Shown here piece after piece: positions 50,843 through 58,955 of a stretch of 64,000 bases of DNA; the first letter of the stretch is position 1; each line of letters starts with the position of its first letter. The stretch is from Actinokineospora fastidiosa (GTDB lineage: Bacteria > Actinomycetota > Actinomycetes > Mycobacteriales > Pseudonocardiaceae). The notes beneath the pieces were generated by a model. The model searched no databases and had not been told where the DNA came from. It worked only from the letters and a program-made list of their open reading frames with translations. Position numbers and translations under genes: made by a program. The DNA lies in assembly GCF_014648415.1 (NCBI RefSeq), contig NZ_BMRB01000006.1:124001-188000 (forward strand). Direction: 5' to 3'.

Positions 50843-51426
50843 CCCTTCATCCCGAGCAAGTGCAGGTACGGCCGCGCCGTCGCCTCGTGATCGGCGTCGG
50901 CGCGGCCGTCCCCGACGGCGTCCGGGTGGGTGTGGAGGAGGATGGAGGTCTCCCACTCACCGCCATGCATGTCCTCGCTGGCGCAAGTCGCCATGCCAGC
51001 GTCCTCACGTGCCTTGGCGATGTCGTCACGCCCGGGGAACAGCGCGACCTTCCGCCCGGTGACGTTGGCCTCCTGAGCGATGTTCGACAGCACGTAGTTC
51101 CCACCGTGCCCGTTGACCATCACCAGCCGATCGATGCCCGATCGCGACAACGAGGCCCGGATATCGCCGATCATCGCGATCAGCGTCCCCGCCCCGATAC
51201 TCACGGTGCCCGGATAACCCTCGTGTTCGTGCGAGCAGGAGATGGTGATCGGCGGCAGGCAGAACAGCCCGTGCCGCTCCGCGATCCTTCCTGCGATCGC
51301 ACAGGCCACCAGAGTGTCGGTGGCCAAGGGAAGATGACCACCGTGTTGCTCAAAGCTCCCCACCGGGAGGACTGCGACCTCTGCTCCCCGCGTAGCCTCA
51401 TCGACGGACGTCGCCATGGTGATCAT
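50725..51426 (-). CDS. Creatininase family metal-dependent amidohydrolase
   Basis: A 233-residue protein of the creatininase/MftE family, which hydrolyses cyclic amides or trims peptides at a binuclear metal site. Metal ligands are visible in GSFEQHGGHLPLATDT (Glu, His, Asp), VNGHGGN and SEDMHGGEWETS. No mycofactocin genes are nearby, and the substrate is unknown. The preferred ATG (51426, MITMATSVDEATRG) follows GAGG by 5 bases and makes the gene overlap the upstream regulator by 29 bases. Its 3' end overlaps the convergent MMPL gene by 118 bases. Confidence 0.85.
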   Translation of the reverse strand: MITMATSVDEATRGAEVAVLPVGSFEQHGGHLPLATDTLVACAIAGRIAERHGLFCLPPITISCSHEHEGYPGTVSIGAGTLIAMIGDIRASLSRSGIDRLVMVNGHGGNYVLSNIAQEANVTGRKVALFPGRDDIAKAREDAGMATCASEDMHGGEWETSILLHTHPDAVGDGRADADHEATARPYLHLLGMKGYTESGVIGRPSLGSAEKGRAAVESLTESFACLLGLLRE

Positions 51427-52693
51427 GGACACCTCGCTCACCAGTTCCCAACCTGAGGGGCCGCAGCAGCGTCTCCATAGTCCGGATGTGCTCACCGGCC
51501 CTCATCGTCCGAAGCCGATCCCCCACCCGCGTCAGCAGCGCGATGACGCGGTGAGAACGGGTTTCCGCCGCGAGAGCGACACAACTCCGCGCGACCTCGA
51601 CGGCGTGCTCCGGCTGCGATCCGGCCGCGTGCGCGAGGGACAGCCTGGCCAGGCACACCCCGAGATCACGCCGGTACTGAGGTTCCCACCGGGCCAGACT
51701 CCCGCGCAATGCGCCGATCGCGACCTCGGGGCGACCGAGTTCTATCCAGCAGTCCGCGGCTTCCATCTGCAGGTATGCGGGCGTGCAGTAGCTCCCGAGA
51801 GCGCCGGACGGTTCAGGGGCCCGCTCCGCCAGATCGAAGGCGACGGCCAACGCACGCTCGCAACTGCCTGCGTCACGTCTCCTCGCGTGCACGTGCGCCT
51901 GCTGACGAAGCGCCAAGGCGCGGAGCGTGGGCGAGATGCGATCGGAGTAGGCGAGAGCCGATTCCGCCAGCCGGAGAGCGAGTTGATGCCGACCCGCTTC
52001 ACCGGCGATGTTGCTCCGGCGCATGAGGATGTAGGACGACAGCGAAGCGTCGCCTACCTCCCGCGCGTAATCGGAGGCTTCGTGCGACGACCGCATGGCG
52101 TCGTCCAAAGCGCCCGAGTCCTGGTAGACCCATCCCTCGAACTCCGCGTACCGGGCCGCCACTCGAAGCAGCGCGGCGCGGTCGGCGCCCCGGGCACTGC
52201 TCAACCGCTCCTCGACATACCGGCGCTGGTGCGGGATCAGCGCCAGAAGCGCGCGAGGACCAGCCAGGTTGTCCGTGACCGCGTGGAGGTCGAGCGCTCT
52301 CAACAGCGAATCGGCGAGCAGCGAGGAGGTGCTTGAGCTGGCAGCAGGCACGAGTGGTCCGCCGGGCAGGGCCACGACCTCACCCTCGCGGGGGAATCGA
52401 GGCGCTTCCTCGGGCAGGTCGAACCAGAGCAGGTCCGCGGGAATTCTCAACACTCGTGCGTAGTGGACCAGCTTGCTCAAGGTGTCGACCCGGTTCCGCC
52501 CGGACTCGACGCGGCTGAGTTGCGACTGGGAGATCCCCAGCCACCGAGCCACCGTTTCCTGGGACAGAGCCCTATGTCCGTGCACCGGGTGGTAGCGGTA
52601 GGCGCGAACGAGGGCGCCCATATCGCGGTCGGCGAACGCGTGCGCCAACGGAGGGGCGATCCAGAAGTCACGGGGACGCAAGGGAGCACGCAT
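51398..52693 (-). CDS. XRE-family regulator with TPR-like sensor domain
   Basis: A 431-residue protein. A helix-turn-helix at about 45-75 (ALSQETVARWLGISQSQLSR) is followed by about 300 residues of TPR-like helices (ADRAALLRVAARYAEFEGWV; SYILMRRSNIAGEAGRHQLA; LRALALRQQAHVHARR). This layout is typical of Streptomyces-type regulators that sense a peptide or protein through the helical array. The start at 52693 is fixed by GGAGGGTGAG; the frame is open to 52783 and would add a CAEC-containing leader. It overlaps the creatininase gene, with which it forms an operon, and is divergent from the CxxC protein. Confidence 0.85.
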   Translation of the reverse strand: MRAPLRPRDFWIAPPLAHAFADRDMGALVRAYRYHPVHGHRALSQETVARWLGISQSQLSRVESGRNRVDTLSKLVHYARVLRIPADLLWFDLPEEAPRFPREGEVVALPGGPLVPAASSSTSSLLADSLLRALDLHAVTDNLAGPRALLALIPHQRRYVEERLSSARGADRAALLRVAARYAEFEGWVYQDSGALDDAMRSSHEASDYAREVGDASLSSYILMRRSNIAGEAGRHQLALRLAESALAYSDRISPTLRALALRQQAHVHARRRDAGSCERALAVAFDLAERAPEPSGALGSYCTPAYLQMEAADCWIELGRPEVAIGALRGSLARWEPQYRRDLGVCLARLSLAHAAGSQPEHAVEVARSCVALAAETRSHRVIALLTRVGDRLRTMRAGEHIRTMETLLRPLRLGTGERGVHDHHGDVRR

Positions 52694-52794
52694 CTCACCC
52701 TCCTGCTCGCACTCCGCGCAGACCTGGTCACCACGCGTCAGCTCCACGGTATCGGCCGGTCTCGCCAGCGCTATGCGCGCCACGCATACAACTC

Positions 52795-53487
52795 ATGCCT
52801 TCGACGTGCGTCCGGCCCGCCGACGGCCGCCTAGGTTCCGATCCGGAACGACCGGCACTCCAGATCGGATGGCGAATGATCGAGGTCAGCGACGGCCGGG
52901 TACCGTACGTCGCCGCATGGAGCGGAGAGCGGCGGCTGGCGGCCCGCGTGGTCCGGTCGCCCTGCGGCAACGGGATCGGGTACTGGGACGAGACCCTCGT
53001 CGACCGGGACACCAAGGGCGTCCTCTGGGCACGGGTCGAATCGCGTCCGGGCGCAGGAAGACCGCTGTTCGGCGAGGTTCATTCACTACGCCAGCGACGG
53101 GTCATGAAGCGGCTGCTGTGCCAGGTCTGCGCCGGGCTCCCGGACCGTGGCCCGGACGGCGTGCTGTGGGTGATGCCGGACTTCCGCGGGGACTGGCCGA
53201 GGTGGCCGGACGGCATGGCCACCTATGACGCTCCGGTCTGCATGCCCTGCGCTCGAACCGCGGCCAGGCTCTGCCCCGGCCTGCGCGGTGGACTGGTCCA
53301 CGTCCGGTCGAGGTCCCACCCGATCGTCGGCGTCCGGGGAGTGCGTTACCGGCCGACGCCGACGGGTCCGGTGGCGATCGGCAACGCCGTCGTCGCCCAC
53401 GACGATCCCGCGATCCGGTGGACCGTCGCCCATCAACTCGTCCGGCAGTTGAACCAGTGCCGCGTCGTGGAGCCGATCACCCGGTGA
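52795..53487 (+). CDS. CxxC-containing hypothetical protein
   Basis: A 230-residue protein conserved, as far as I recall, in streptomycetes and relatives but without assigned function. Two cysteine clusters, [19 protein letters not shown] and [15 protein letters not shown], could bind zinc. A conserved N-terminal block ([20 protein letters not shown]) precedes them. The start is either 52795 or 52876 (MIEVSDG). It is divergent from the XRE-TPR regulator with 100 bases between and is convergent with etfA across a terminator. It is probably under control of that regulator. Confidence 0.75.
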   Translation: MPSTCVRPADGRLGSDPERPALQIGWRMIEVSDGRVPYVAAWSGERRLAARVVRSPCGNGIGYWDETLVDRDTKGVLWARVESRPGAGRPLFGEVHSLRQRRVMKRLLCQVCAGLPDRGPDGVLWVMPDFRGDWPRWPDGMATYDAPVCMPCARTAARLCPGLRGGLVHVRSRSHPIVGVRGVRYRPTPTGPVAIGNAVVAHDDPAIRWTVAHQLVRQLNQCRVVEPITR

Positions 53488-53496
53488 AACGCCGAA

Positions 53497-53526
53497 GGGG
53501 CGGCTCCCCACCGGGAGAGCCGCCCC
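53497..53526. terminator. Terminator between the CxxC gene and etfA
   Basis: A perfect 10-bp stem, GGGGCGGCTC (53497-53506) with GAGCCGCCCC (53517-53526), extendable by three pairs, lies in the 54-base gap between convergent stops. Confidence 0.8.
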
Positions 53527-53541
53527 ATCGACAACGCACCA

Positions 53542-54510
53542 TCAGCCCTTGCGCTTGGTGACTTCCTCGGTCAGCTGCGGGGCCACGGCGAACAGGTCGC
53601 CGACGACGCCGAAGTCGGCGATCTCGAAGATCGGGGCCTCGGCGTCCTTGTTGACCGCCACGATCGTCTTCGAGGTCTGCATGCCCGCCCGGTGCTGGAT
53701 GGCGCCGGAGATGCCCAGGGCGATGTAGAGCTGCGGGGACACCGTCTTGCCGGTCTGGCCGACCTGGAACTGGGCCGGGTAGTAGCCCGAGTCGACCGCG
53801 GCGCGGGAGGCGCCGACGGCCGCGCCGAGGGCGTCGGCCAGCTTCTCGACGACGTCGAACTTCTCCGCGGAGCCGACGCCGCGGCCGCCGGAGACGACGA
53901 CCGACGCCTCGGTCAGCTCGGGGCGGTCGCCGCCGATGATGGGCTCGGTGCCGGTGACGCGGGTCGCCTTGGCGGCGTCCGCTGCGGGGACCTCGACGGT
54001 CTCCTCGGCGGCCGCGCCGTCGGCGGCCTCGGCCTCGACGCCGCCGGGGCGCACGGTGACGATCGGCGTGCCCTGGGTGGACTTCGACTTGACGGTGAAC
54101 GCGCCGCCGAAGATGCCCTGCACGGCCACCACGTCGTCGCCGGACTTCTCGACGCCGACGGCCTCGATCAGCAGGCCGGAGTCGGTGCGGACGGCCAGGC
54201 GGCCCGCGATCTCCTTGCCCTCGGCCGTGGCCGGGATCAGCACCGCGGCGGGGGACTTGGCGGCGACCAGCGCGGCCAGCACGTCCACCTTGGGCGTCAC
54301 CAGGTAGGTGTCGACGTCGGCCGACTCGGCGACGTACACCTTGGCCGCGCCGTAACCGGCCAGCGCGTCCTTCACCTTCCCGGCGGTGCCGGGCGCGGCG
54401 ACCACGACGGCGGCGGGCTCGCCGAGCCCGCGGGCCGCGGTCAGCAGCTCGAAGGTGACCTTCTTGACCTCGCCGTCCACCTGGTCGACGAGGACGAGGA
54501 CCTCGGACAT
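53542..54510 (-). CDS. etfA: Electron transfer flavoprotein alpha subunit
   Basis: The 322-residue alpha subunit carries the FAD that accepts electrons from acyl-CoA dehydrogenases and related enzymes. The C-terminal FAD domain is clear ([60 protein letters not shown]). It is preceded by an Ala/Glu-rich linker (about 165-185). An AAAGGAG site lies upstream of ATG 54510. Order etfB-etfA with 27 bases between matches Rv3029c-Rv3028c. Confidence 0.96.
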   Translation of the reverse strand: MSEVLVLVDQVDGEVKKVTFELLTAARGLGEPAAVVVAAPGTAGKVKDALAGYGAAKVYVAESADVDTYLVTPKVDVLAALVAAKSPAAVLIPATAEGKEIAGRLAVRTDSGLLIEAVGVEKSGDDVVAVQGIFGGAFTVKSKSTQGTPIVTVRPGGVEAEAADGAAAEETVEVPAADAAKATRVTGTEPIIGGDRPELTEASVVVSGGRGVGSAEKFDVVEKLADALGAAVGASRAAVDSGYYPAQFQVGQTGKTVSPQLYIALGISGAIQHRAGMQTSKTIVAVNKDAEAPIFEIADFGVVGDLFAVAPQLTEEVTKRKG

Positions 54511-54537
54511 GTCTCGTTCTCCTTTAGTGGACGGGAA

Positions 54538-55323
54538 TCAGATGAGCTTCTGGCCGACGAGGAACTCGGCGATCTTCGCGCCGCCGTCGCCCTCGTCCTG
54601 CACCCGGGTGCCCGCCGCGCGCGGGGGCTTCGGGGCGGCCTCCAGCACCGCGGTGCTCGCCGCGGCCAGGCCGACCGAGCCCGCGTCGATGCCGAGGTCG
54701 GCCACGGTCAGGGTCTCGACCGGCTTCTTCTTGGCCGCCATGATCCCCTTGAACGACGGGTAGCGCGGCTCGTTGATCTTCTCGCCGACGCTGACCACGG
54801 CGGGCAGCGACGCCTCCAGGTGCTGCAGGCCCGCGTCGGTCTCCCTGGTCACCTTGATGGCGGAGCCGTCGATCTCGACCTTGCGGGCGTGCGTGAGCTG
54901 CGGGAAGCCGAGGACCTCGGCGAGCATCGCCGGGATCGCGCCGCCGCGGCCGTCGGTCGCCTCGTTGCCCGCGATCACCAGGTCGACGCCATCGACCCGG
55001 CCGATCGCCGCGGCCAGGACCTTGGTGGTCTGCAGCAGGCAGGCGCCGTGCAGGGCCTCGTCGGAGACGTGGATGGCCTTGTCGGCGCCCATGGACAGGG
55101 CCTTGCGGATGGCCTCGGTGGCCCGGTCCGGGCCGACGCACAGCACCGTCACCTCGCCGCCCTGGGCCTCCTTGATCAGCAGCGCCTCCTCGACGGCGCG
55201 CTCGTTGATCTCGTCGAGCACCGCGTCGGCGGACTCGCGGTCGAGCGTGTGGTCGCTGTCGGAGAGTTTGCGCTCCGAGTAGGTGTCTGGCACCTGCTTG
55301 ACCAGGACAACGATGTTTGGCAT
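54538..55323 (-). CDS. etfB: Electron transfer flavoprotein beta subunit
   Basis: The 261-residue beta subunit binds AMP and docks the partner dehydrogenase. It has the family N-terminus (NIVVLVKQVPDTYSERKLSD), ALLIKEAQGGEVTVLCVGPD and the signature VDLVIAGNEATDGRGGAIPA, then a recognition-loop region (LEASLPAVVSVGEKINEPRY). It is first gene of the etfBA operon; GGGAGG precedes ATG. The upstream gap to 55605 (282 bases) holds its promoter region and the terminator of the opposite-side cassette. Confidence 0.96.
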   Translation of the reverse strand: MPNIVVLVKQVPDTYSERKLSDSDHTLDRESADAVLDEINERAVEEALLIKEAQGGEVTVLCVGPDRATEAIRKALSMGADKAIHVSDEALHGACLLQTTKVLAAAIGRVDGVDLVIAGNEATDGRGGAIPAMLAEVLGFPQLTHARKVEIDGSAIKVTRETDAGLQHLEASLPAVVSVGEKINEPRYPSFKGIMAAKKKPVETLTVADLGIDAGSVGLAAASTAVLEAAPKPPRAAGTRVQDEGDGGAKIAEFLVGQKLI

Positions 55324-55508
55324 GGGTCTTCTTCGACCTCCCGGGTACGAGCAGCCGACCGAAGCGGCGCGACGTGCCGATTGTCGTGCGGTTCGGCCGA
55401 CCTTGCCATGAGGCGCGGCCGCACGGCACGGTGGCCTTTGCCACGGCCGATGTTACTAGCCAGTAGGAGGCAGGCAACCCGGGGGTCGAGGTGACGGTAC
55501 TTACAGAA

Positions 55509-55542
55509 ACGGAGGCCACCCCGGGGCGGGGATGGCCTCCGT
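55509..55542 (-). terminator. Terminator of the DUF397 cassette
   Basis: A perfect 10-bp stem, ACGGAGGCCA (55509-55518) with TGGCCTCCGT (55533-55542), is followed on the minus strand by TTTCTGTAA, so it should end transcripts arriving from the gene at 55606. Confidence 0.75.
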
Positions 55543-55605
55543 CGTGCGAGCGTTCCCATCGGGCGCGGTGATGGGACGCGATGGGCGCTGAACGGTTCCT
55601 CGCGA

Positions 55606-55983
55606 CTACGCCGTCGCGGGCAGCCACTTCGCCCGACCCGGGGCGGTGGGCACCCAGCAGCCGCTCACCGGCTTCGATGAGCGGGGCCGGTCCTCCCCGG
55701 GAATGTGATCCTCCGGCAGCGCGAGCAGGGCGCCCAGCACCTCGCTGGCCGATCCCTCCCGCCTCCAGAGAGTCCTAGCGGGCCGGGTGATGTCGATCGT
55801 CTCGCCCGGCATCCTCGACGCGAGGGCGTCGTCCTCGGCGCGCAGCCGGACGACGTCGATCACGCCGTGGTGCACCCGGACCCCGACGACGGCGGTCAGC
55901 TCGCCGTTGGCGTCGCGCGGGTGCAGGAACTCGAAGCCGCGCCCCACCAGCGCGCGCAGTTGCGACTCCGTGTCCGATTTCAC
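55606..55983 (-). CDS. Hypothetical protein coupled to DUF397
   Basis: A 125-residue protein (VKSDTESQLRALVGRGFEFL...) with a compact N-terminal part (ELTAVVGVRVHHGVIDVVRL, DALASRMPGETIDITRPART) and a C-terminal ATPGRAKWLPATA-like tail. No family is recognised. GTG at 55983 overlaps the DUF397 stop by four bases (GTGA), so the two are translated together. It probably belongs to the XRE-DUF397 regulatory cassette, either as effector or as a third regulatory component. Confidence 0.75.
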   Translation of the reverse strand: MKSDTESQLRALVGRGFEFLHPRDANGELTAVVGVRVHHGVIDVVRLRAEDDALASRMPGETIDITRPARTLWRREGSASEVLGALLALPEDHIPGEDRPRSSKPVSGCWVPTAPGRAKWLPATA

Positions 55984-56180
55984 CGCGTGAAACCCCTGAT
56001 CACCTCGGCGACGGAGCCGGGGAACACCAGGGCGGGACCGGTGGGGCACTTCGAGTCGCGCACGGCGGTGCCACCGTCGAGCGGGGCCAGCTCGACGCAG
56101 TTGCCCACCGCGCCGCTGCGGCTGCTCTTGCGCCAGTCGGCGCCGATCAGGGACGCGGCCGGGACACCGTTGCGGATCAC
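55980..56180 (-). CDS. DUF397 domain protein
   Basis: A 66-residue DUF397 protein with the classic core WRKSSRSGAVGNCVELAPLD and TAVRDSKCPTGPALVF. In WhiJ-type clusters, such proteins partner the adjacent XRE regulator and are thought to relieve its DNA binding. The start is GTG 56180, preceded by GGGAAGGTGG; a leaderless GTG at 56198 (TACCGT 7 bases upstream) would add six residues. Its promoter region carries repeated TGCACGTGCA palindromes. Confidence 0.85.
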   Translation of the reverse strand: MIRNGVPAASLIGADWRKSSRSGAVGNCVELAPLDGGTAVRDSKCPTGPALVFPGSVAEVIRGFTR

Positions 56181-56210
56181 GAGGAACCACCTTCCCACTC
56201 TGCTCACGGT

Positions 56211-56300
56211 AAGTGCAGATGCACGTGCATTCGGTTGTGATGACGCTAACACGTGCAAGGGGTCGGGAAAATGCACGTGCATCCGCACAAACCAAGTGCA
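56211..56300. promoter_or_regulatory. Cluster of TGCACGTGCA palindromes (candidate XRE operators)
   Basis: Two identical 12-bp palindromes ATGCACGTGCAT (56219-56230 and 56271-56282) and half-sites ACGTGCA (56251-56257), AAGTGCA (56211-56217 and 56294-56300) lie between the XRE gene and DUF397. The first palindrome lies between the predicted -35 and the -10 hexamer TACCGT (minus strand, 56211-56206), a position suited to repression. Confidence 0.65.
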
Positions 56301-56357
56301 CCCGAACGCAGTAGTTGCGTAGTTGATCACTTCACCGTGATCTACGCAGAGTGATCC

Positions 56358-57221
56358 TTACAGCTCAGCGCGGCGCTTGCTCAGCAGCTGCCGCGTGCGG
56401 TTCGGCGTCTCCGCGTCGACCGTCAGCCGGTCCACGACCCGGCTGTACTGCTCGATCTCCTCCAGCCGGTCGAGGTAGAGCGCGCCGGTGAGGTGCTCGA
56501 TGTAGACGAGGTCGGGCAGCTCCGGCTCGGCGAAGCGCATCATCGTGAACGCGCCCTCGGCGGCGTACCCGCTCAGGCTGTAGGGCACGACCTGCAAGGT
56601 GATGTTGGGCAGGCGGGTGATCTCCAGCAGGTAGTCGATCTGCTCGCGCAGCACCTTCGGCCCGCCGATGGGCCGGTGCAGCACGGACTCGTCGACGACC
56701 GCCCACAGCTTCGGCGCGTCCGCGCGGTGCAGGACCTTCTGCCGGTCCATGCGCAGCTTGACCCGGCGCTCCTGTTCGGCGGTGCGGATGTCCGGGCGGC
56801 CGTGGCTGACGATCGCGCGCACGTAGTCCTCGGTCTGCATGAGGCCGGGGACGAACTGCAGCTCGTAGGTCTGGATGCGGGAGGCGGACTCCTCCAATCC
56901 GACGAAGTCCTGCAGCCAGTTGGGCATCAGGTCGCCGTAGCGGTGCCACCAGCCCGGGTTGTTGGACTCCTTGACCATCTGCAGGTACTCGCCGACCTCC
57001 TCGGGGTCGGTGACGCCGTACATCGCCAGCAGATCGGCGACGTCGCGCTCCTTGAACCCGACCCGGCCCAGCTCCATCCGGCTGATCTTCGACTCCGAGC
57101 CGCGGATGCGGTAGCCCGCCTCGCCCCTGGTGATCTCGGCGGCCTCGCGCAGCCTGCGCAGCTGCGAGCCGAGCACGATCCGACGCGCCGTCGGCCTGCC
57201 TTCCGGGCGTCGCTCAACCAC
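56358..57221 (-). CDS. XRE-family regulator with DUF5753 (WhiJ-like)
   Basis: A 287-residue regulator. The helix-turn-helix at about 20-75 (QLRRLREAAEITRGEAGYRI; GSESKISRMELGRVGF) is followed by the DUF5753 domain (LQDFVGLEESASRIQTYELQ; FVPGLMQTEDYVRAIVSHGR; LWAVVDESVLHRPIGGPKVL; ITLQVVPYSLSGYAAEGAFT). This pairing with DUF397 proteins is characteristic of actinobacterial WhiJ-type clusters linked to development and antibiotic control. GTG at 57221 has GGGGAGAGG 5 bases upstream. It lies upstream of DUF397 on the same strand and is divergent from a DUF574 methyltransferase gene. Confidence 0.92.
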   Translation of the reverse strand: MVERRPEGRPTARRIVLGSQLRRLREAAEITRGEAGYRIRGSESKISRMELGRVGFKERDVADLLAMYGVTDPEEVGEYLQMVKESNNPGWWHRYGDLMPNWLQDFVGLEESASRIQTYELQFVPGLMQTEDYVRAIVSHGRPDIRTAEQERRVKLRMDRQKVLHRADAPKLWAVVDESVLHRPIGGPKVLREQIDYLLEITRLPNITLQVVPYSLSGYAAEGAFTMMRFAEPELPDLVYIEHLTGALYLDRLEEIEQYSRVVDRLTVDAETPNRTRQLLSKRRAEL

Positions 57222-57334
57222 GGGCGCCTCTCCCCTTGATCGAAAAATGAGCCTCTTGCCGCCAGCGCTGAAGGGAGGATACTCCTTCACTGCACATCGT
57301 CCATGATCGACGACGCTCTGTGAGGACTCCCCGC

Positions 57335-58159
57335 ATGACCACCCACCAAGACGTCCCCGTTTACATAGACACGTCCAAGGCCAGCATCGCCCGGGTGTAC
57401 GACGCTTTCCTTGGCGGCAAGGACAACTACGAGATCGACCGCGAGGTCTTCCACCGCGTGCAGCGGGTCGCGCCCGAGGCGGCGACCCTGGCCTTCGACA
57501 ACCGGCAGTTTCTGATCAGGGTCGCCCGGTTCGTCGCCGCGCAGACCGGCATCAAGCAGTACCTCGACTGCGGGTCGGGCCTGCCGACCGCGGAGAACAC
57601 CCACCAGGTGGTGCAGCGGCTGGAGCCGGACTCGACGGTCGTCTATGTGGACAACGACCCCGTCGTGCTGGCGCACGGACGCGCGCTGCTGGAGGAGAAC
57701 GAGCTCACCCACTTCATCGCCGAGGACATCTTCGAGCCGGAACGGCTGCTGGAGAACGAGACCCTGCGGCGGCACCTGGACTTCGACGAGCCGATCGCGT
57801 TGTTCCAGATGGGCACGATCCACCATTACAACGGGGATCGCTCGCCGGTCGACATCATGCAGACCTACATCGACGCGCTGCCGTCGGGCTCGGTCGTGGC
57901 GATCAGCCACTTCTACGACCCCGAGGACGGCGGCGAGCTGTCCACTCTGGCCCGCCGCATGGAGGACGTGTTCCTGCACAGCCCGATGGGCTCGGGCCTG
58001 TTCCGCACCCAGTCGGAGATCGAGGCGATGTTCCCGGGCCTTGAGATGATCGACCCCGGCGTCGTGCTGTGCGCGTCGTGGTGGCCGGACGGCCCCCAAC
58101 TCAAGGAACTGGACCCGGTGTCGCGGTGCATCGCGGGCGGGGTCGCCCGCAAGCCCTGA
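57335..58159 (+). CDS. DUF574 SAM-dependent methyltransferase
   Basis: A 274-residue protein of the actinobacterial S-adenosyl methyltransferase family (PF04672). It has the hallmark N-terminus KASIARVYDAFLGGKDNYEID and motif I QYLDCGSGLPTAENTHQVV, with VVYVDNDPVVLAHGRALL and the C-terminal GVVLCASWWPDGPQ. Members often lie near XRE/DUF397 regulators, as here. The substrate is unknown. ATG at 57335 follows GAGGA by 8 bases. It is divergent from the XRE gene with 113 bases between. Confidence 0.92.
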   Translation: MTTHQDVPVYIDTSKASIARVYDAFLGGKDNYEIDREVFHRVQRVAPEAATLAFDNRQFLIRVARFVAAQTGIKQYLDCGSGLPTAENTHQVVQRLEPDSTVVYVDNDPVVLAHGRALLEENELTHFIAEDIFEPERLLENETLRRHLDFDEPIALFQMGTIHHYNGDRSPVDIMQTYIDALPSGSVVAISHFYDPEDGGELSTLARRMEDVFLHSPMGSGLFRTQSEIEAMFPGLEMIDPGVVLCASWWPDGPQLKELDPVSRCIAGGVARKP

Positions 58160-58205
58160 GGCTACCGACGGGTAGTTCCCGGGGGCCATGGGTTACCGTG
58201 CCCCA

Positions 58206-58955
58206 GTGGCCACGGACACGACCCCGCTCCCGCTGACCGGTGAACGCACCGTCCCGGGCATCGTCGAGGAAAATTATTGGTTCCGCCGCCACGAGGTCGC
58301 GTATGCGCACCTTGCCCACCACTGCGCCGACGTCGTGGTGCTGGAGGCCGGGTGCGGCGAAGGCTACGGCGCCGACCTCCTGGCCGGGACCGCGCGCCGC
58401 GTGCTCGCCCTCGACTACGACGCCCACACGGTCGCCCACGTCGCCAAGGCGTACCCGCGCGTCGCGGTGGCGCGCGGCAACCTCGCCGGTCTCCCGCTGC
58501 GCGACGGCGCGGTGGACGTGGTGGCGAACCTGCAGGTCATCGAGCACCTGTGGGACCAGGAGGGCTTCCTCGCCGAGTGTCGGCGCGTGCTGGCGCCCGG
58601 CGGGGCCCTCCTGGTCACCACGCCCAACCGGATCACCTTCTCCCCGGGCCGCGACACCCCGCTCAACCCGTTCCACACCCGCGAGCTGGCCGGGCACGAG
58701 CTGCGCGACCTGCTCGTCGACGCGGGCTTCACCGTGGAGTTCCTCGGCGGCGTCCACCACGGGCTCCGGCTGCGCGAGCTGGACGAGCGGTTCGGCGGGT
58801 CGATCATCGACGCGCAGATCGACGTCGCGCTCGCGGGCGGGGCGTGGCCCGCCGAGCTGCTCGAGGCCGTCGCGTCCGTGCGCGCCGAGGACTTCGTGAT
58901 CGGCGAGGACGACATCGACGCCTCCCTCGACCTCGTCGCGGTCGCACGGGCATGA
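58206..58955 (+). CDS. SAM-dependent methyltransferase (Rv3030-like)
   Basis: A 249-residue class I methyltransferase with motif I VVVLEAGCGEGYGADLLAG, LALDYDAHTVAHVAKAYP, NLQVIEHLWDQEGFLAECRR and APGGALLVTTPNRITFSPG. In mycobacteria the equivalent Rv3030 heads the cluster for methylglucose lipopolysaccharides. The same three-gene order here (methyltransferase, GH57, GT4) supports sugar O-methylation. TACCGT lies 6 bases before GTG 58206, so transcription is probably leaderless and this may be the cluster promoter. It overlaps the GH57 gene by four bases. Confidence 0.88.
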   Translation: MATDTTPLPLTGERTVPGIVEENYWFRRHEVAYAHLAHHCADVVVLEAGCGEGYGADLLAGTARRVLALDYDAHTVAHVAKAYPRVAVARGNLAGLPLRDGAVDVVANLQVIEHLWDQEGFLAECRRVLAPGGALLVTTPNRITFSPGRDTPLNPFHTRELAGHELRDLLVDAGFTVEFLGGVHHGLRLRELDERFGGSIIDAQIDVALAGGAWPAELLEAVASVRAEDFVIGEDDIDASLDLVAVARA

